A stretch of DNA of 13,639 nucleotides. It comes from Methylacidiphilum sp. Its GTDB lineage: Bacteria > Verrucomicrobiota > Verrucomicrobiia > CAIQCK01. Position numbers and translations under genes: made by a program. A model generated the notes under the pieces. That model saw only the letters and a program-made list of their open reading frames with translations. It had not been told where the DNA came from and did no database searches. Positions 6,077 through 13,606 of the stretch are shown here, piece by piece. The stretch spans positions 1-13,639 of the forward strand of contig DYDC01000043.1 of NCBI GenBank assembly GCA_020718125.1. Direction: 5' to 3'. Position 1 is the stretch's first letter. Every line of letters starts with the position of its first letter.

Positions 6077-7036
6077 ATGATCGAAGTTCAAGACCTGACC
6101 AAGCGATACGCGGGCGTGACCGCGGTGGACGGCGTGTCTTTCACGGTCAACCGTGGTGAGATCTGCGGCTTCCTTGGCCCCAACGGAGCGGGCAAGAGCA
6201 CGACGATGAAGATTTTGTCGGGCTTCATGCCGGCCACCAGCGGCGAGGCCAAGGTGGCGGGCCATGATGTGTTCACGGAGTCCGAAGAGGTCCGCAAGCG
6301 CATCGGCTACATGCCGGAAAACAACCCGCTCTACCCCGACATGCGCGTGACGGAGTATCTGGGCTACCGCGCAGCGCTGAAAGGCGTGCCGCGGACCAAG
6401 CGGAAGGCGCGGATTGACGAGGTGCTCCAGCTTTGCGGCCTCGGCGACGTGAGCCGCCGCATCATCGGCCAGCTCTCGAAGGGCTACAAACAGCGCGTCG
6501 GGCTGGCTGATTCGCTCGTTCACGACCCCGACCTGCTGATCCTCGACGAGCCGACCATCGGCCTCGACCCGAACCAGATCCGCCAGGTCCGCCATCTCAT
6601 CAAGGACCTCGGCAAACGGCACACGATCCTGATTTCGACCCACATCCTGCCGGAGGTCGAGATGACCTGCAACCGCGTCATCATCATCAACAAGGGCAAG
6701 ATCGTCGCCAGCGACACGCCGGAGAACCTGACCAAGATGCTCGAAGGCGGCGGCACGGTGCGCGCCGAGATCCGCGGCGACCGCCCGTCGGTCGAGCGCG
6801 CGTTGCGCGGCCTGCCGGGCGTGAAGGATGTCGCGATCGAGCCGGCCAACGACGATTTCCTGCGGGCCACGATCTACGCGCCGCCGCGGAGCGACGTGCG
6901 GGTGCGCGTGTTCGAGGCGGCGGCGGCCAACCGCTGGACGCTGCGCGAGCTGTCGCGCGTGCGCCAGACGCTGGAGGACGTGTTCGCGTTCATCACGATG
7001 AAAGAAGCCCCGGTCAAAGAAGAGGAGGGCAAGTAA
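6077..7036 (+). CDS. ABC transporter ATPase, GldA-like
   Basis: Cytoplasmic ATPase of an ABC-2 type exporter. Walker A is GPNGAGKST (34-42), the signature is LSKGYKQ (133-139; LSKGY replaces LSGGQ, as is common in the GldA/NatA branch), Walker B is LLILDEPT (153-160), and the switch histidine is H189 in ISTHIL. The Q-loop position reads GYMPENNPLYP with Glu, also typical of GldA-like proteins. A C-terminal extension after about 230 holds the ferredoxin-like regulatory region of this branch and ends in EEEGK. At 319 residues it has the usual length. It heads a four-gene operon; the permease gene starts three bases after its stop. The substrate is unknown. In Bacteroidota, homologues are needed for gliding, but outside that phylum the family is not tied to motility. 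Confidence 0.93.
   Translation: MIEVQDLTKRYAGVTAVDGVSFTVNRGEICGFLGPNGAGKSTTMKILSGFMPATSGEAKVAGHDVFTESEEVRKRIGYMPENNPLYPDMRVTEYLGYRAALKGVPRTKRKARIDEVLQLCGLGDVSRRIIGQLSKGYKQRVGLADSLVHDPDLLILDEPTIGLDPNQIRQVRHLIKDLGKRHTILISTHILPEVEMTCNRVIIINKGKIVASDTPENLTKMLEGGGTVRAEIRGDRPSVERALRGLPGVKDVAIEPANDDFLRATIYAPPRSDVRVRVFEAAAANRWTLRELSRVRQTLEDVFAFITMKEAPVKEEEGK
7024..7029 (+). promoter_or_regulatory. Ribosome binding site of the permease gene, inside the ATPase gene
   Basis: GGAGGG lies within the last codons of the ATPase gene, ten bases before the ATG at 7040. It links translation of the two genes and fixes the permease start. Confidence 0.7.
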
Positions 7037-7039
7037 CCC

Positions 7040-7786
7040 ATGTGCTGCAACCTGTTCACCCTGTGGCGGCGCGAGCTGGCGGCGTATTTCCTGTCGCCGA
7101 TCGCCTACCTGGTGCTGCTGTCGTTCCTGGTGCTGAATGCCGTCAGCTTCCTGCTGATGGTCAATTTCATGGACGGTCGCACGACCGACGCCAGCGTCAT
7201 GCAGAGCTTTTTCAACACGTTCTTCTACTGGGTCGCGATGCTGTTCGTGGTGCCCGTGATCACGATGAAGCTCTTCGCGGAAGAAAAACGCATGGGCACG
7301 CTGGAGACACTGATGACGGCGCCGGTCAGCGACGCGTCGGTGGTCCGGTCGAAGTTCCTCGGCGCGATCACGTTCTTCGCCGTCATGTGGCTGCCGACGG
7401 TGGCCTACGCGTGGATCCTGAACTACTTCGCGAAGGACGCGACGCCGATTGACTGGGGTCCGGTGTGCGCGGCGTATGGCGGGACGCTGCTGGTGGGGCT
7501 GCTCTACATCAGCCTCGGCCTGATGGCGTCCTCGTTCACGCACAACCAGATTGTCGCCGCGATCGTCGGGTTCGTCCTCATCGCGGTGATTTTCTTCCTC
7601 GGCTTCCTGTCGCGCATCGGCCCGCCGTGGGTGCAGGCGTTCTTCGGCTACCTCGCGTCGGTCGAGCACGTGTCCGACTTCGCCCGCGGTCAGATAGACC
7701 TGCGGCGCGTGTTGTTCTACATCAGCGCCACGGCGTTCATCCTGTTCGTGACGCAGAAAATCGTTGAGTCCCGCAAGTGGAGGTAA
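7040..7786 (+). CDS. ABC-2 type permease, GldF-like
   Basis: Inner-membrane partner of the preceding ATPase. There are six predicted membrane segments, about residues 20-43, 60-78, 107-129, 143-165, 170-192 and 222-241. The coupling motif EEKRMGTLETLMTAPVSD (81-98) is characteristic of ABC-2 permeases of the GldF/NosY type. The N terminus, LWRRELAAYFLSPIAYLV, also fits GldF. Length 248 residues is normal. Only one permease gene is present, so the channel would be a homodimer, or the next gene supplies the rest. The next gene starts nine bases after the stop. Substrate unknown. Confidence 0.9.
   Translation: MCCNLFTLWRRELAAYFLSPIAYLVLLSFLVLNAVSFLLMVNFMDGRTTDASVMQSFFNTFFYWVAMLFVVPVITMKLFAEEKRMGTLETLMTAPVSDASVVRSKFLGAITFFAVMWLPTVAYAWILNYFAKDATPIDWGPVCAAYGGTLLVGLLYISLGLMASSFTHNQIVAAIVGFVLIAVIFFLGFLSRIGPPWVQAFFGYLASVEHVSDFARGQIDLRRVLFYISATAFILFVTQKIVESRKWR
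7779..7783 (+). promoter_or_regulatory. Ribosome binding site of the GldG-like gene
   Basis: GGAGG overlaps the end of the permease gene and lies 12 bases before the ATG at 7796. Confidence 0.6.
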
Positions 7787-7795
7787 ATCCGAGCT

Positions 7796-9364
7796 ATGAC
7801 CAACCCTGCCACGGATCACAAATCGAAGAGAGTCCACGGCGCCGGCCAGAAACTGGCCATCGGCGCCAACGTGCTGGTCACCCTGCTGCTCGCCGGCGCG
7901 ATGCTGGTGATGCTGAACTACCTGGCCTATCGCCACGCGGAGTGGTTCTGGCCTCCGAACTGGTTCACCAAGAAGACCGACTACCGTTTCGACTGGACGC
8001 GGTCGGCCTACTACAAACTCTCGGACAAGACCAGGGACATCGTCCGCAAGCTGGCCAAGCCGGTCGAGATCAAGCTGGTGTTCCAGGGCCGCAGCGAGAG
8101 CGATTACCGGATGCGCAACGACGTGGAGAACCTGATGAAGGAGTATCTCCAGCTCTCCAAGAAGCTGGATTTCCGCGTGCTGGACGCTGACAGGGAACCG
8201 TTGGAGGTCGAGAAGTTCCTCAAGACCTTCGGCGAAACCTCGGCCAACTCGGTCGCGGTGCTGTGCGGCGACAAGAAGAAGCTTCTCAGTTCGAGCGACG
8301 TCATGGAGTTCTCCGGCGGCGGCGCCAATCCGTGGCAGCCCGAGCCAGCCCGCGCGACGGCGTTCAAGGGCGAGCAAGCCATCACCGGCGCGCTGGTGGC
8401 CGTGCTGGAGGAGAAGCAGCGGAAGGTCTGCTTCCTCACCGGCCACGGCGAGAAGGACCCGGATGACTTCGACGAGGTCAAGGGTTACTCCACCATTGCC
8501 AGCCGGCTGAAGCAGGACAACATGCTGGTGGAGAAGCTCAAGCTCGCCGAAAAACACAAGATTCCCGACGACTGCGACGTATTGGTGGTCGCCGGGCCGA
8601 GCAAGCGGCTCACGGCCGAGGAGATTGACCTGATCGGCAAGCATCTGGAAAACCGCGGGCGCCTCATCGCGATGATTGACTCGCAGACTGAGACGGGCCT
8701 GGAGCCGGTGCTGGCGAAATGGAACGTCCGGTTCGACGACGACATTGTGATGACGCGGGTTTCCATCCTCGGTCTGCGCGAGGGCATCTCGTTCGAGGCG
8801 CAGGCGGGCGAATACGGCGCCCACCCGGTCGTGGACAAGCTCAAGGACATCATCACCTTCTTCCCGCGCGCCCGCTCGCTCGACATCGTCGAGGGTGGCG
8901 GCGACGCGCCCGACAAACCGAAGGCCACCGCGCTGGTGAAGACCTCCGGCGCCGCGACGGTCTGGGGCGAAACCGATTTCAAGGCGCTGGAGCGGCGCGA
9001 GGCGAAGTTCGACGCCTCCGCCGACAAGAAGGCCCCGCTCACGCTGGCGGTCGCCGTCGAGCGCGGCGGCAACGTCTCCGGCGTCGAGGTCGGCGCGAGC
9101 CGGCTCGTGGTGGTCGGCACGTCGAACTTCCTGATCAACCGCTACTGCATGGAAGGCGCCAATGCCGACTTGTTCCTCAACTCGGTCAACTGGCTGATGC
9201 AGCGCCAGGAAGCTTCGCTGGGCATCGGCCCGAAGCGGCCGGAGGAGTTCCGGTTCCATATCGTAGGCAAACAATTCACCGGCCTGTTGCTGACCCTGCT
9301 GGTCGGCATTCCCGGCGCGATCACACTGGCTGGCATCGCCGTCTGGCTGCGCCGCCGCCGTTAA
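7796..9364 (+). CDS. GldG-like ABC transporter auxiliary protein
   Basis: Membrane-anchored protein of the GldG / ABC-transporter auxiliary (DUF4350-like) family. The N-terminal membrane helix is about residues 20-43 (AIGANVLVTLLLAGAMLVML). A large extracytoplasmic region follows, and a C-terminal membrane helix at about 494-517 ends in RRRR, which would leave the C terminus in the cytoplasm. Family landmarks are the start of the outer domain YRFDWTRSAYYKLSDKTRDI, the segment FKGEQAITGAL (190-200), and FLTGHGEKD (213-221). The region 240-300 (DDCDVLVVAGP, LIGKHLENRGRLIAMID) has the Rossmann-like GATase fold seen in this family. At 522 residues it is full length. In known systems GldG works with GldA and GldF in one complex; its biochemical role is not established. 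The DUF4340 gene follows 37 bases later. Confidence 0.88.
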   Translation: MTNPATDHKSKRVHGAGQKLAIGANVLVTLLLAGAMLVMLNYLAYRHAEWFWPPNWFTKKTDYRFDWTRSAYYKLSDKTRDIVRKLAKPVEIKLVFQGRSESDYRMRNDVENLMKEYLQLSKKLDFRVLDADREPLEVEKFLKTFGETSANSVAVLCGDKKKLLSSSDVMEFSGGGANPWQPEPARATAFKGEQAITGALVAVLEEKQRKVCFLTGHGEKDPDDFDEVKGYSTIASRLKQDNMLVEKLKLAEKHKIPDDCDVLVVAGPSKRLTAEEIDLIGKHLENRGRLIAMIDSQTETGLEPVLAKWNVRFDDDIVMTRVSILGLREGISFEAQAGEYGAHPVVDKLKDIITFFPRARSLDIVEGGGDAPDKPKATALVKTSGAATVWGETDFKALERREAKFDASADKKAPLTLAVAVERGGNVSGVEVGASRLVVVGTSNFLINRYCMEGANADLFLNSVNWLMQRQEASLGIGPKRPEEFRFHIVGKQFTGLLLTLLVGIPGAITLAGIAVWLRRRR

Positions 9365-9401
9365 CCTCACCCGTCACATACCACGCTTCACGTTTCACGC
9401 T

Positions 9402-11399
9402 ATGAAACCGAAGACGACCCTGATCCTGTTGGCAGCCACCGCTGCGTTGTTCGCGTTCATCTGGTTCCATGAACGCCACTGGGAAACCACCGGCCAGAAG
9501 GCCAGCCGCGCCAAGCGCGTGTTCGACCTCAAGAGCGGCGACATCACAAACATGGTGATGCAGATCTCGACGACCAACTTCACGGGCAGGATCGTGCTCG
9601 CGAAGGAGAAGGACAAATGGTGGATGCGCGAGCCGCTCGCCGTCCGCGCCAGCGCCAGCGAGGCCAACCGCATCACCAGCGGGCTGGAATCACTCGACCG
9701 CCAGGACACCATCACGCCGCAGCAACTCAAGGAAAAGGGCGGCAAACTGGCCGACTACGGCCTCGACAAGCCGCAGGTGGAGTTCACGTTCTTCGGCAAA
9801 GGCAAGCCGAACATCATCCGTATTGGCAAGCCTGCGCCGGTGGGCAGCAGCGTCTATATCCAACGGGTCGGCAGCAAGGACGTCCTGGTCGTGGACAAGC
9901 AACTGCTCGCCGACCTCGACAAGAAGGTGGACGACCTGCGCGAGCGCACCATCGTCGAGTTCAGCACGTTCCAGACGACCCGCATCGAGGTCACCCAGGG
10001 CAAGAAGACCATCGAGATGGTCAAGGCCGCCAAGCCCGGCGCGACCGACAAGGTCTGGCAGCTCGCCCAGCCGATCAAGGCCCGCGCCGACCAGAGCAAG
10101 GTGGACGGGCTGGCCGGCAAGCTCAGCGACCTGAAAGCCGAGTCGTTCGTCACCGAAAAGCCGACCGACCTGAAGACCCACGATCTCGACCAGCCGCAAC
10201 TTGAGGTCACCCTCTACACCAGCGAGCAGGAAGGCTCGTTCACCGTCCAGTTTGGCGGCGCGCTCAAGGACGACGCCGCGAAGGTCTATTGCAAACGCAA
10301 GGGCGTGGACTCCATCTACGCCGTCAAGAGCGACATCCTCAAGGACTTCACCCTCCAGGTGAACGACCTGCGCGACAAGAAACTGGCCGACTTCGTCAGC
10401 GACGACGCCCGCGACATTGCCATCGGCTTCGCCAACCAAACCATCCGCCTCGCCAAGGACAAGGACGATTGGAAACTCACCGAACCGGAGGCGGCCAAGG
10501 CCGACAACAGCGAGGTCAGCAATCTCCTCAGCAACCTGACCGGTCTCGAAACGAAGGAGTTCGTCGCCGACGTGGTCACCGATCCCGCCAAATACGGCCT
10601 CGACCGGCCCTACTACACAGTTATCGTCAAGAAGGAGGCGCCCGCCGAGCCTGCACCCGCCGTCTCCAGTGGCTCCAGCACGAACGCCCCGGCCGCCAGC
10701 GCCGGCGCCAACGTCACCGCCGCGGCCACCGCCTCCACCAACGCTCCCGCTGCGACAGCCAGCGCGCCGGCCGCGTCGAAACTCGTCACGCTCATCGAGC
10801 TGCAGTTCGGCAAGGAGGACAAGGACAGGAAGATTGTTTACGTCAAGCGCGCCGACGAGCCGTATGTGTATGCCGTCGAAAACGACATCTTCGGGAAACT
10901 GCCCAAGACCGCGCTGGCACTGCGCAACCGCACGCTGATCGCCACCGAGAAATCCAAGGTCACCAAGCTCGCCTCCATCGCCGGCGCGGCCAAGGTCGCC
11001 GTCGAGAAGAAGGACGACAAGTGGAAGCTCGCGGCCGGCATGCAGGGCGTGCTCGACACCAACGCGCTCGACGACGTCCTCTGGACCATCACCGGCCTCA
11101 ACGCCGAGAAGTTCGTCAGCGCCGCCGCCGCCGACCAGGCGCGGTATGGCGTGGACAAGCCCGCGCGCGTGCTCAACTTCGAGGTCAGCGACAGCGGCAC
11201 CAACAAGACCTTTGATCTGTCCCTGGGCAAGGAGACCGCCGACAAAGGCCGCTACGGCCTGCTGCGCGGCCAGCCGCAGATCTTTGAGTTGAGCGCCTCC
11301 ACCATATCGAGCCTCACCAAGGACCTCCTCAAGCGCCCCGAGACCAACGTCCCGCCGGCCAAGGTCACCGCGCCCGCTGCCAGGCCGCCAGCGAAGTAA
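9402..11399 (+). CDS. DUF4340 repeat protein of the transporter operon
   Basis: Extracytoplasmic protein anchored by an N-terminal membrane helix (LILLAATAALFAFIWF, 7-22). The rest is built from about four diverged modules, each with a K-W-x-L/M strand, an Ala-rich helix and a Y-G-L/V-D-x-P turn: 71-130 (DKWWMREP to YGLDKP), 217-270 (KVWQLAQP to HDLDQP), 355-410 (DDWKLTEP to YGLDRP) and 538-596 (DKWKLAAG to YGVDKP). An Ala/Pro/Ser/Thr-rich linker at 412-459, with STNAPAA twice, separates modules three and four. DUF4340 proteins often follow gldG-like genes, so a role in the same complex is inferred. Function is unknown. There is no clear ribosome site before the ATG; the 37-base gap has a C/A-rich CACGCTTCACGTTTCACG. 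Length 665 residues. Confidence 0.85.
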   Translation: MKPKTTLILLAATAALFAFIWFHERHWETTGQKASRAKRVFDLKSGDITNMVMQISTTNFTGRIVLAKEKDKWWMREPLAVRASASEANRITSGLESLDRQDTITPQQLKEKGGKLADYGLDKPQVEFTFFGKGKPNIIRIGKPAPVGSSVYIQRVGSKDVLVVDKQLLADLDKKVDDLRERTIVEFSTFQTTRIEVTQGKKTIEMVKAAKPGATDKVWQLAQPIKARADQSKVDGLAGKLSDLKAESFVTEKPTDLKTHDLDQPQLEVTLYTSEQEGSFTVQFGGALKDDAAKVYCKRKGVDSIYAVKSDILKDFTLQVNDLRDKKLADFVSDDARDIAIGFANQTIRLAKDKDDWKLTEPEAAKADNSEVSNLLSNLTGLETKEFVADVVTDPAKYGLDRPYYTVIVKKEAPAEPAPAVSSGSSTNAPAASAGANVTAAATASTNAPAATASAPAASKLVTLIELQFGKEDKDRKIVYVKRADEPYVYAVENDIFGKLPKTALALRNRTLIATEKSKVTKLASIAGAAKVAVEKKDDKWKLAAGMQGVLDTNALDDVLWTITGLNAEKFVSAAAADQARYGVDKPARVLNFEVSDSGTNKTFDLSLGKETADKGRYGLLRGQPQIFELSASTISSLTKDLLKRPETNVPPAKVTAPAARPPAK

Positions 11400-11566
11400 T
11401 GGCAGCGCAGCACCCGGACTTTTGTCAACGGGCTGACTGACGCTTACATCCCGGCTGTCAGTGCCGTTGCTTTTCACGAGCGGGGCTGTCACGATGCTGC
11501 CGTGAACGCGATCACCACAACCGGTCCGCGATTTCCGACCCGCAGACCCGCTTGAGCGCCGCCACC

Positions 11567-11824
11567 ATGCCCACGATTGCGCGCATCGAGGGATACCGGC
11601 TATACTTCGTCAGCTTTGATGGCGCCGAACCCATACACGTTCACGTCCGGAAAGAAAACCGAAGCGCCAAAGTTTGGGAAACGTCCCGGAATTGGGGGGC
11701 TGCGGTTGGACGGTTTGGACGCGACGGAAAAGGATTCGCACCCGGCCGTCCAGCCGCAAGTGTTGCGTTGGCTACTGGCTCGCGGGACCGATTCCTCCTC
11801 CGCTTCGGTGTCTTTATAATTTGA
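11567..11824 (+). pseudogene. Truncated DUF4160 gene
   Basis: The ATG at 11567 opens MPTIARIEGYRLYFVSFDGA, then EPIHVHVRKENRSAKVW, which matches the N-terminal half of DUF4160 proteins, including the His-rich HVHV strand. From about residue 38 (near 11678) the frame stays open to 11824, but the residues no longer resemble the family, and positions 11750-11786 are the dispersed repeat. The C-terminal half of the domain and the DUF2442 partner gene that often accompanies it are absent. A TTG 15 bases upstream is a possible alternative start. It is likely a relic, though a short fusion product could still be made. Confidence 0.6.
11750..11786 (+). repeat. Dispersed 37-bp repeat, copy 2
   Basis: Matches 258-294 with two differences and is identical over 33 bases (11754-11786) to the reverse complement of 13607-13639. 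It contains the small dyad CGCAA-GTG-TTGCG. Sequence flanking both sides differs from the other copies. It lies in the 3' part of the truncated DUF4160 frame, so it may have arrived with or after the truncation. Confidence 0.8.
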
Positions 11825-11833
11825 GGCAACTCG

Positions 11834-11860
11834 GGCATTTTTCGTGCAGGCATTTTTCGT
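11834..11860 (+). repeat. Tandem 12-bp direct repeat upstream of the PpiD-like gene
   Basis: GGCATTTTTCGT occurs at 11834-11845 and again at 11849-11860, separated by GCA, giving a 15-base period. It is T-rich in a GC-rich setting and ends where a TTGACC box (11860-11865) begins. Confidence 0.7.
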
Positions 11861-11888
11861 TGACCGGTCCCCGCCCCGTCGCTAACGT
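11860..11888 (+). promoter_or_regulatory. Weak promoter candidate for the PpiD-like gene
   Basis: TTGACC (11860-11865) and TAACGT (11883-11888) are 17 bases apart. The -10 box is poor (three of six), and transcription would start only a few bases before the ATG at 11901, giving an almost leaderless message. No ribosome site is visible before that ATG, which is compatible with this but not proof. Confidence 0.25.
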
Positions 11889-11900
11889 GACGCCCCTTTT

Positions 11901-13592
11901 ATGCACGGCTTTATACGCAGATATCAGAAGGTCATTTGGAGTGTCTTGGCGGTCATCGTGATCATCACGTTCGTGTTCTGGGGATCACAGACCGGAGACG
12001 ACCCCGGCCAGCGCCGCCGCCACAGCCCCGGCAAGATCTTTGGCAAGGATGTGTCATTTAACGACTTCATGCGCGCCTACTGGGGTGTTTACCTGGGCTA
12101 CATGCTCCAGACGGGCCAGTCGCCCGACACCAACAACCGCCGCGTCGCCGCCCAGCTCGAGCAGATGGCCTGGCTGCGCATGGTCCAGACACGCAAAGTC
12201 GGGGAACTCGGCCTCTATGTGCCGCTGGAGCGCGCCATCGAGTTCATCCAACAATCGCCCGCGTTCCGCACCAAGAGCGGCTTCGACACGGAACGATACA
12301 AACAGTTCATCCACGGCCGCCTGCCCGGGCTGCGCCTGACGGAGAACGACCTGATCCGAATCGCCAGCGAGCAGCTCGCCATAGACCAGCTCAAGGACAT
12401 CATCTCCAGCACCGCCAAGATCACCAATCTCGAAGTCCGCAACGCCTATGCCGAGGCCGGCCAGAAACTCGCGGTTGCCGTGGTCGCGTTCACCGCCACC
12501 AACTACAGCGCCGCGGTCAAACTCGCCGACAAGGACATCGAGGACTATTTCAACAAGAACAAGGAGACCTATCGCATCCCCGACCGCGTGAAGGTCCGCT
12601 ACGTCAAGCTCAGCGTGGACGGCTTCCTGCCGAAGGTCACCGTCACCGACGCCGAGATCAAGGACCGCTACGAGAAAGAAAAGGAATCGTTCACCGACCC
12701 GGCGACCAAGAAGCCGAAGCCGCTCGATGCCGTCCGCGACGAAATCCGCAAGGCCATTGCCACGCCGCGCGCCATGAACCTCGTCCGCGAGCAGGCCGAG
12801 AAGATCAACGACGAAGTCCTGCCCGACCCGCGCAACCCGCAGGAGAAGCGGCCCGACCTCCCCGCCGTCGCGAAGAAGCACGGCCTCGCACTCGCCGACA
12901 CCGGCTTTTTCAGCGAAAAGGACGAGTTGAAGTTCTCCAGCGCACCCAACTTCCAGCGCGCCGCCCTCTCGCTCAGCAGCGACAGCCCCTACGAAGTGGT
13001 CGGCGCCCCCGACGGCGCCTGCCTGCTTCAGTTTGTCGCCCGAAAACCGAGCGAGGCGCCCGCGCTGGCCGCCGTCCGCGCGAAAGTGGTCGCCGACCTC
13101 ACCCGCGAACGCGCCCTCGAACTTTGCCGCAAGGACGGCCGCGAGAAACGCGACAAGTTCAAGCCCGACCTCACGGCCGCCAAGCCGGGCGAGAAACCAA
13201 AGACCACGCTTGAAACGCTCGCCACCGCCGCCGGCTTGAAAGCCGCCACACCCGCGCCGTTCAGCATCGAAGACTCGCCCGCAGGCCTGTCCTACGTCGG
13301 CTTGGTCCAGCGCGCCTGCATCTCGCTTGCGCCGGACGAACTGAGCGACTTTGTCGAAACCGCCGAGGGCGGCTTCATCGTCCAGCTCAAGCAGCGGATC
13401 GTCCCCGACGAGAAAGAACTGGCCAAGCAGGACCCCGCCATCCGTAACCGGCTGCTCTACGGCGAGCGATTCTTTGGCTTTGGGCAGCCCGGCAAACGCG
13501 ACATTGCCTTCAACTCCTGGATCGAGGTCCAGGCCCGCGCGGCCAACATCCAGCCGGTGCGCCGGGCCGGCCGCGAGGATGAAGAAGAATAG
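11901..13592 (+). CDS. Membrane-anchored PpiD/SurA-like folding factor
   Basis: Periplasmic chaperone of the SurA_N / PpiD type, 563 residues. A short cytoplasmic start (MHGFIRRYQK) precedes one membrane helix (about 11-28), so the bulk faces the periplasm. Residues 45-170 are the helical SurA N-terminal-like chaperone domain (KIFGKDVSFNDFMRAYW, LRLTENDLIRIASEQLAIDQL). Residues 185-265 continue it (DIEDYFNKNKETYRIPDRVKVRYVKL), as in PpiD, where DRVKVRYV leads into parvulin. I do not see a canonical parvulin domain with its GG-LG-x-F signature. Instead, 275-387 and 388-504 look like two tandem diverged units: LDAVRDEIRKAIATPRAMNL against LAAVRAKVVADLTRERALEL, and ACLLQFVARKPSEAP against GFIVQLKQRIVPDE. 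It is probably a chaperone without isomerase activity. It ends in an acidic EDEEE tail and appears monocistronic. Confidence 0.82.
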   Translation: MHGFIRRYQKVIWSVLAVIVIITFVFWGSQTGDDPGQRRRHSPGKIFGKDVSFNDFMRAYWGVYLGYMLQTGQSPDTNNRRVAAQLEQMAWLRMVQTRKVGELGLYVPLERAIEFIQQSPAFRTKSGFDTERYKQFIHGRLPGLRLTENDLIRIASEQLAIDQLKDIISSTAKITNLEVRNAYAEAGQKLAVAVVAFTATNYSAAVKLADKDIEDYFNKNKETYRIPDRVKVRYVKLSVDGFLPKVTVTDAEIKDRYEKEKESFTDPATKKPKPLDAVRDEIRKAIATPRAMNLVREQAEKINDEVLPDPRNPQEKRPDLPAVAKKHGLALADTGFFSEKDELKFSSAPNFQRAALSLSSDSPYEVVGAPDGACLLQFVARKPSEAPALAAVRAKVVADLTRERALELCRKDGREKRDKFKPDLTAAKPGEKPKTTLETLATAAGLKAATPAPFSIEDSPAGLSYVGLVQRACISLAPDELSDFVETAEGGFIVQLKQRIVPDEKELAKQDPAIRNRLLYGERFFGFGQPGKRDIAFNSWIEVQARAANIQPVRRAGREDEEE

Positions 13593-13606
13593 GCGCTTTG
13601 GTAATT

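Larger units (their letters stand above)
11400..11900. other. Intergenic region with a gene remnant, a dispersed repeat and a short tandem repeat
   Basis: Positions 11400-11566 show no gene, RNA or clear terminator. Positions 11567-11824 hold a truncated DUF4160 frame, 11750-11786 the second 37-bp repeat, and 11834-11860 a tandem 12-bp repeat next to a weak promoter candidate for the PpiD-like gene. This stretch separates the transporter operon from the downstream gene and looks like a site of past insertion and loss. Confidence 0.65.

Noticed and set aside
6047..9370. A 1107-codon open frame on the minus strand opposite the ABC operon
   Set aside because: It lies antisense to three clear genes with intact motifs. 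Its residues are a His/Arg/Asp/Ala-rich mix typical of a reverse frame in GC-rich DNA.
9690..11492. A 600-codon minus-strand frame opposite the DUF4340 gene
   Set aside because: Gly/Val/Leu/Asp-rich repetitive translation caused by codon bias; the plus strand encodes a recognisable family.
11400..11566. A terminator after the DUF4340 gene
   Set aside because: Only short imperfect pairings such as CTGAC/GTCAG with long loops and no T-run; not supportable.
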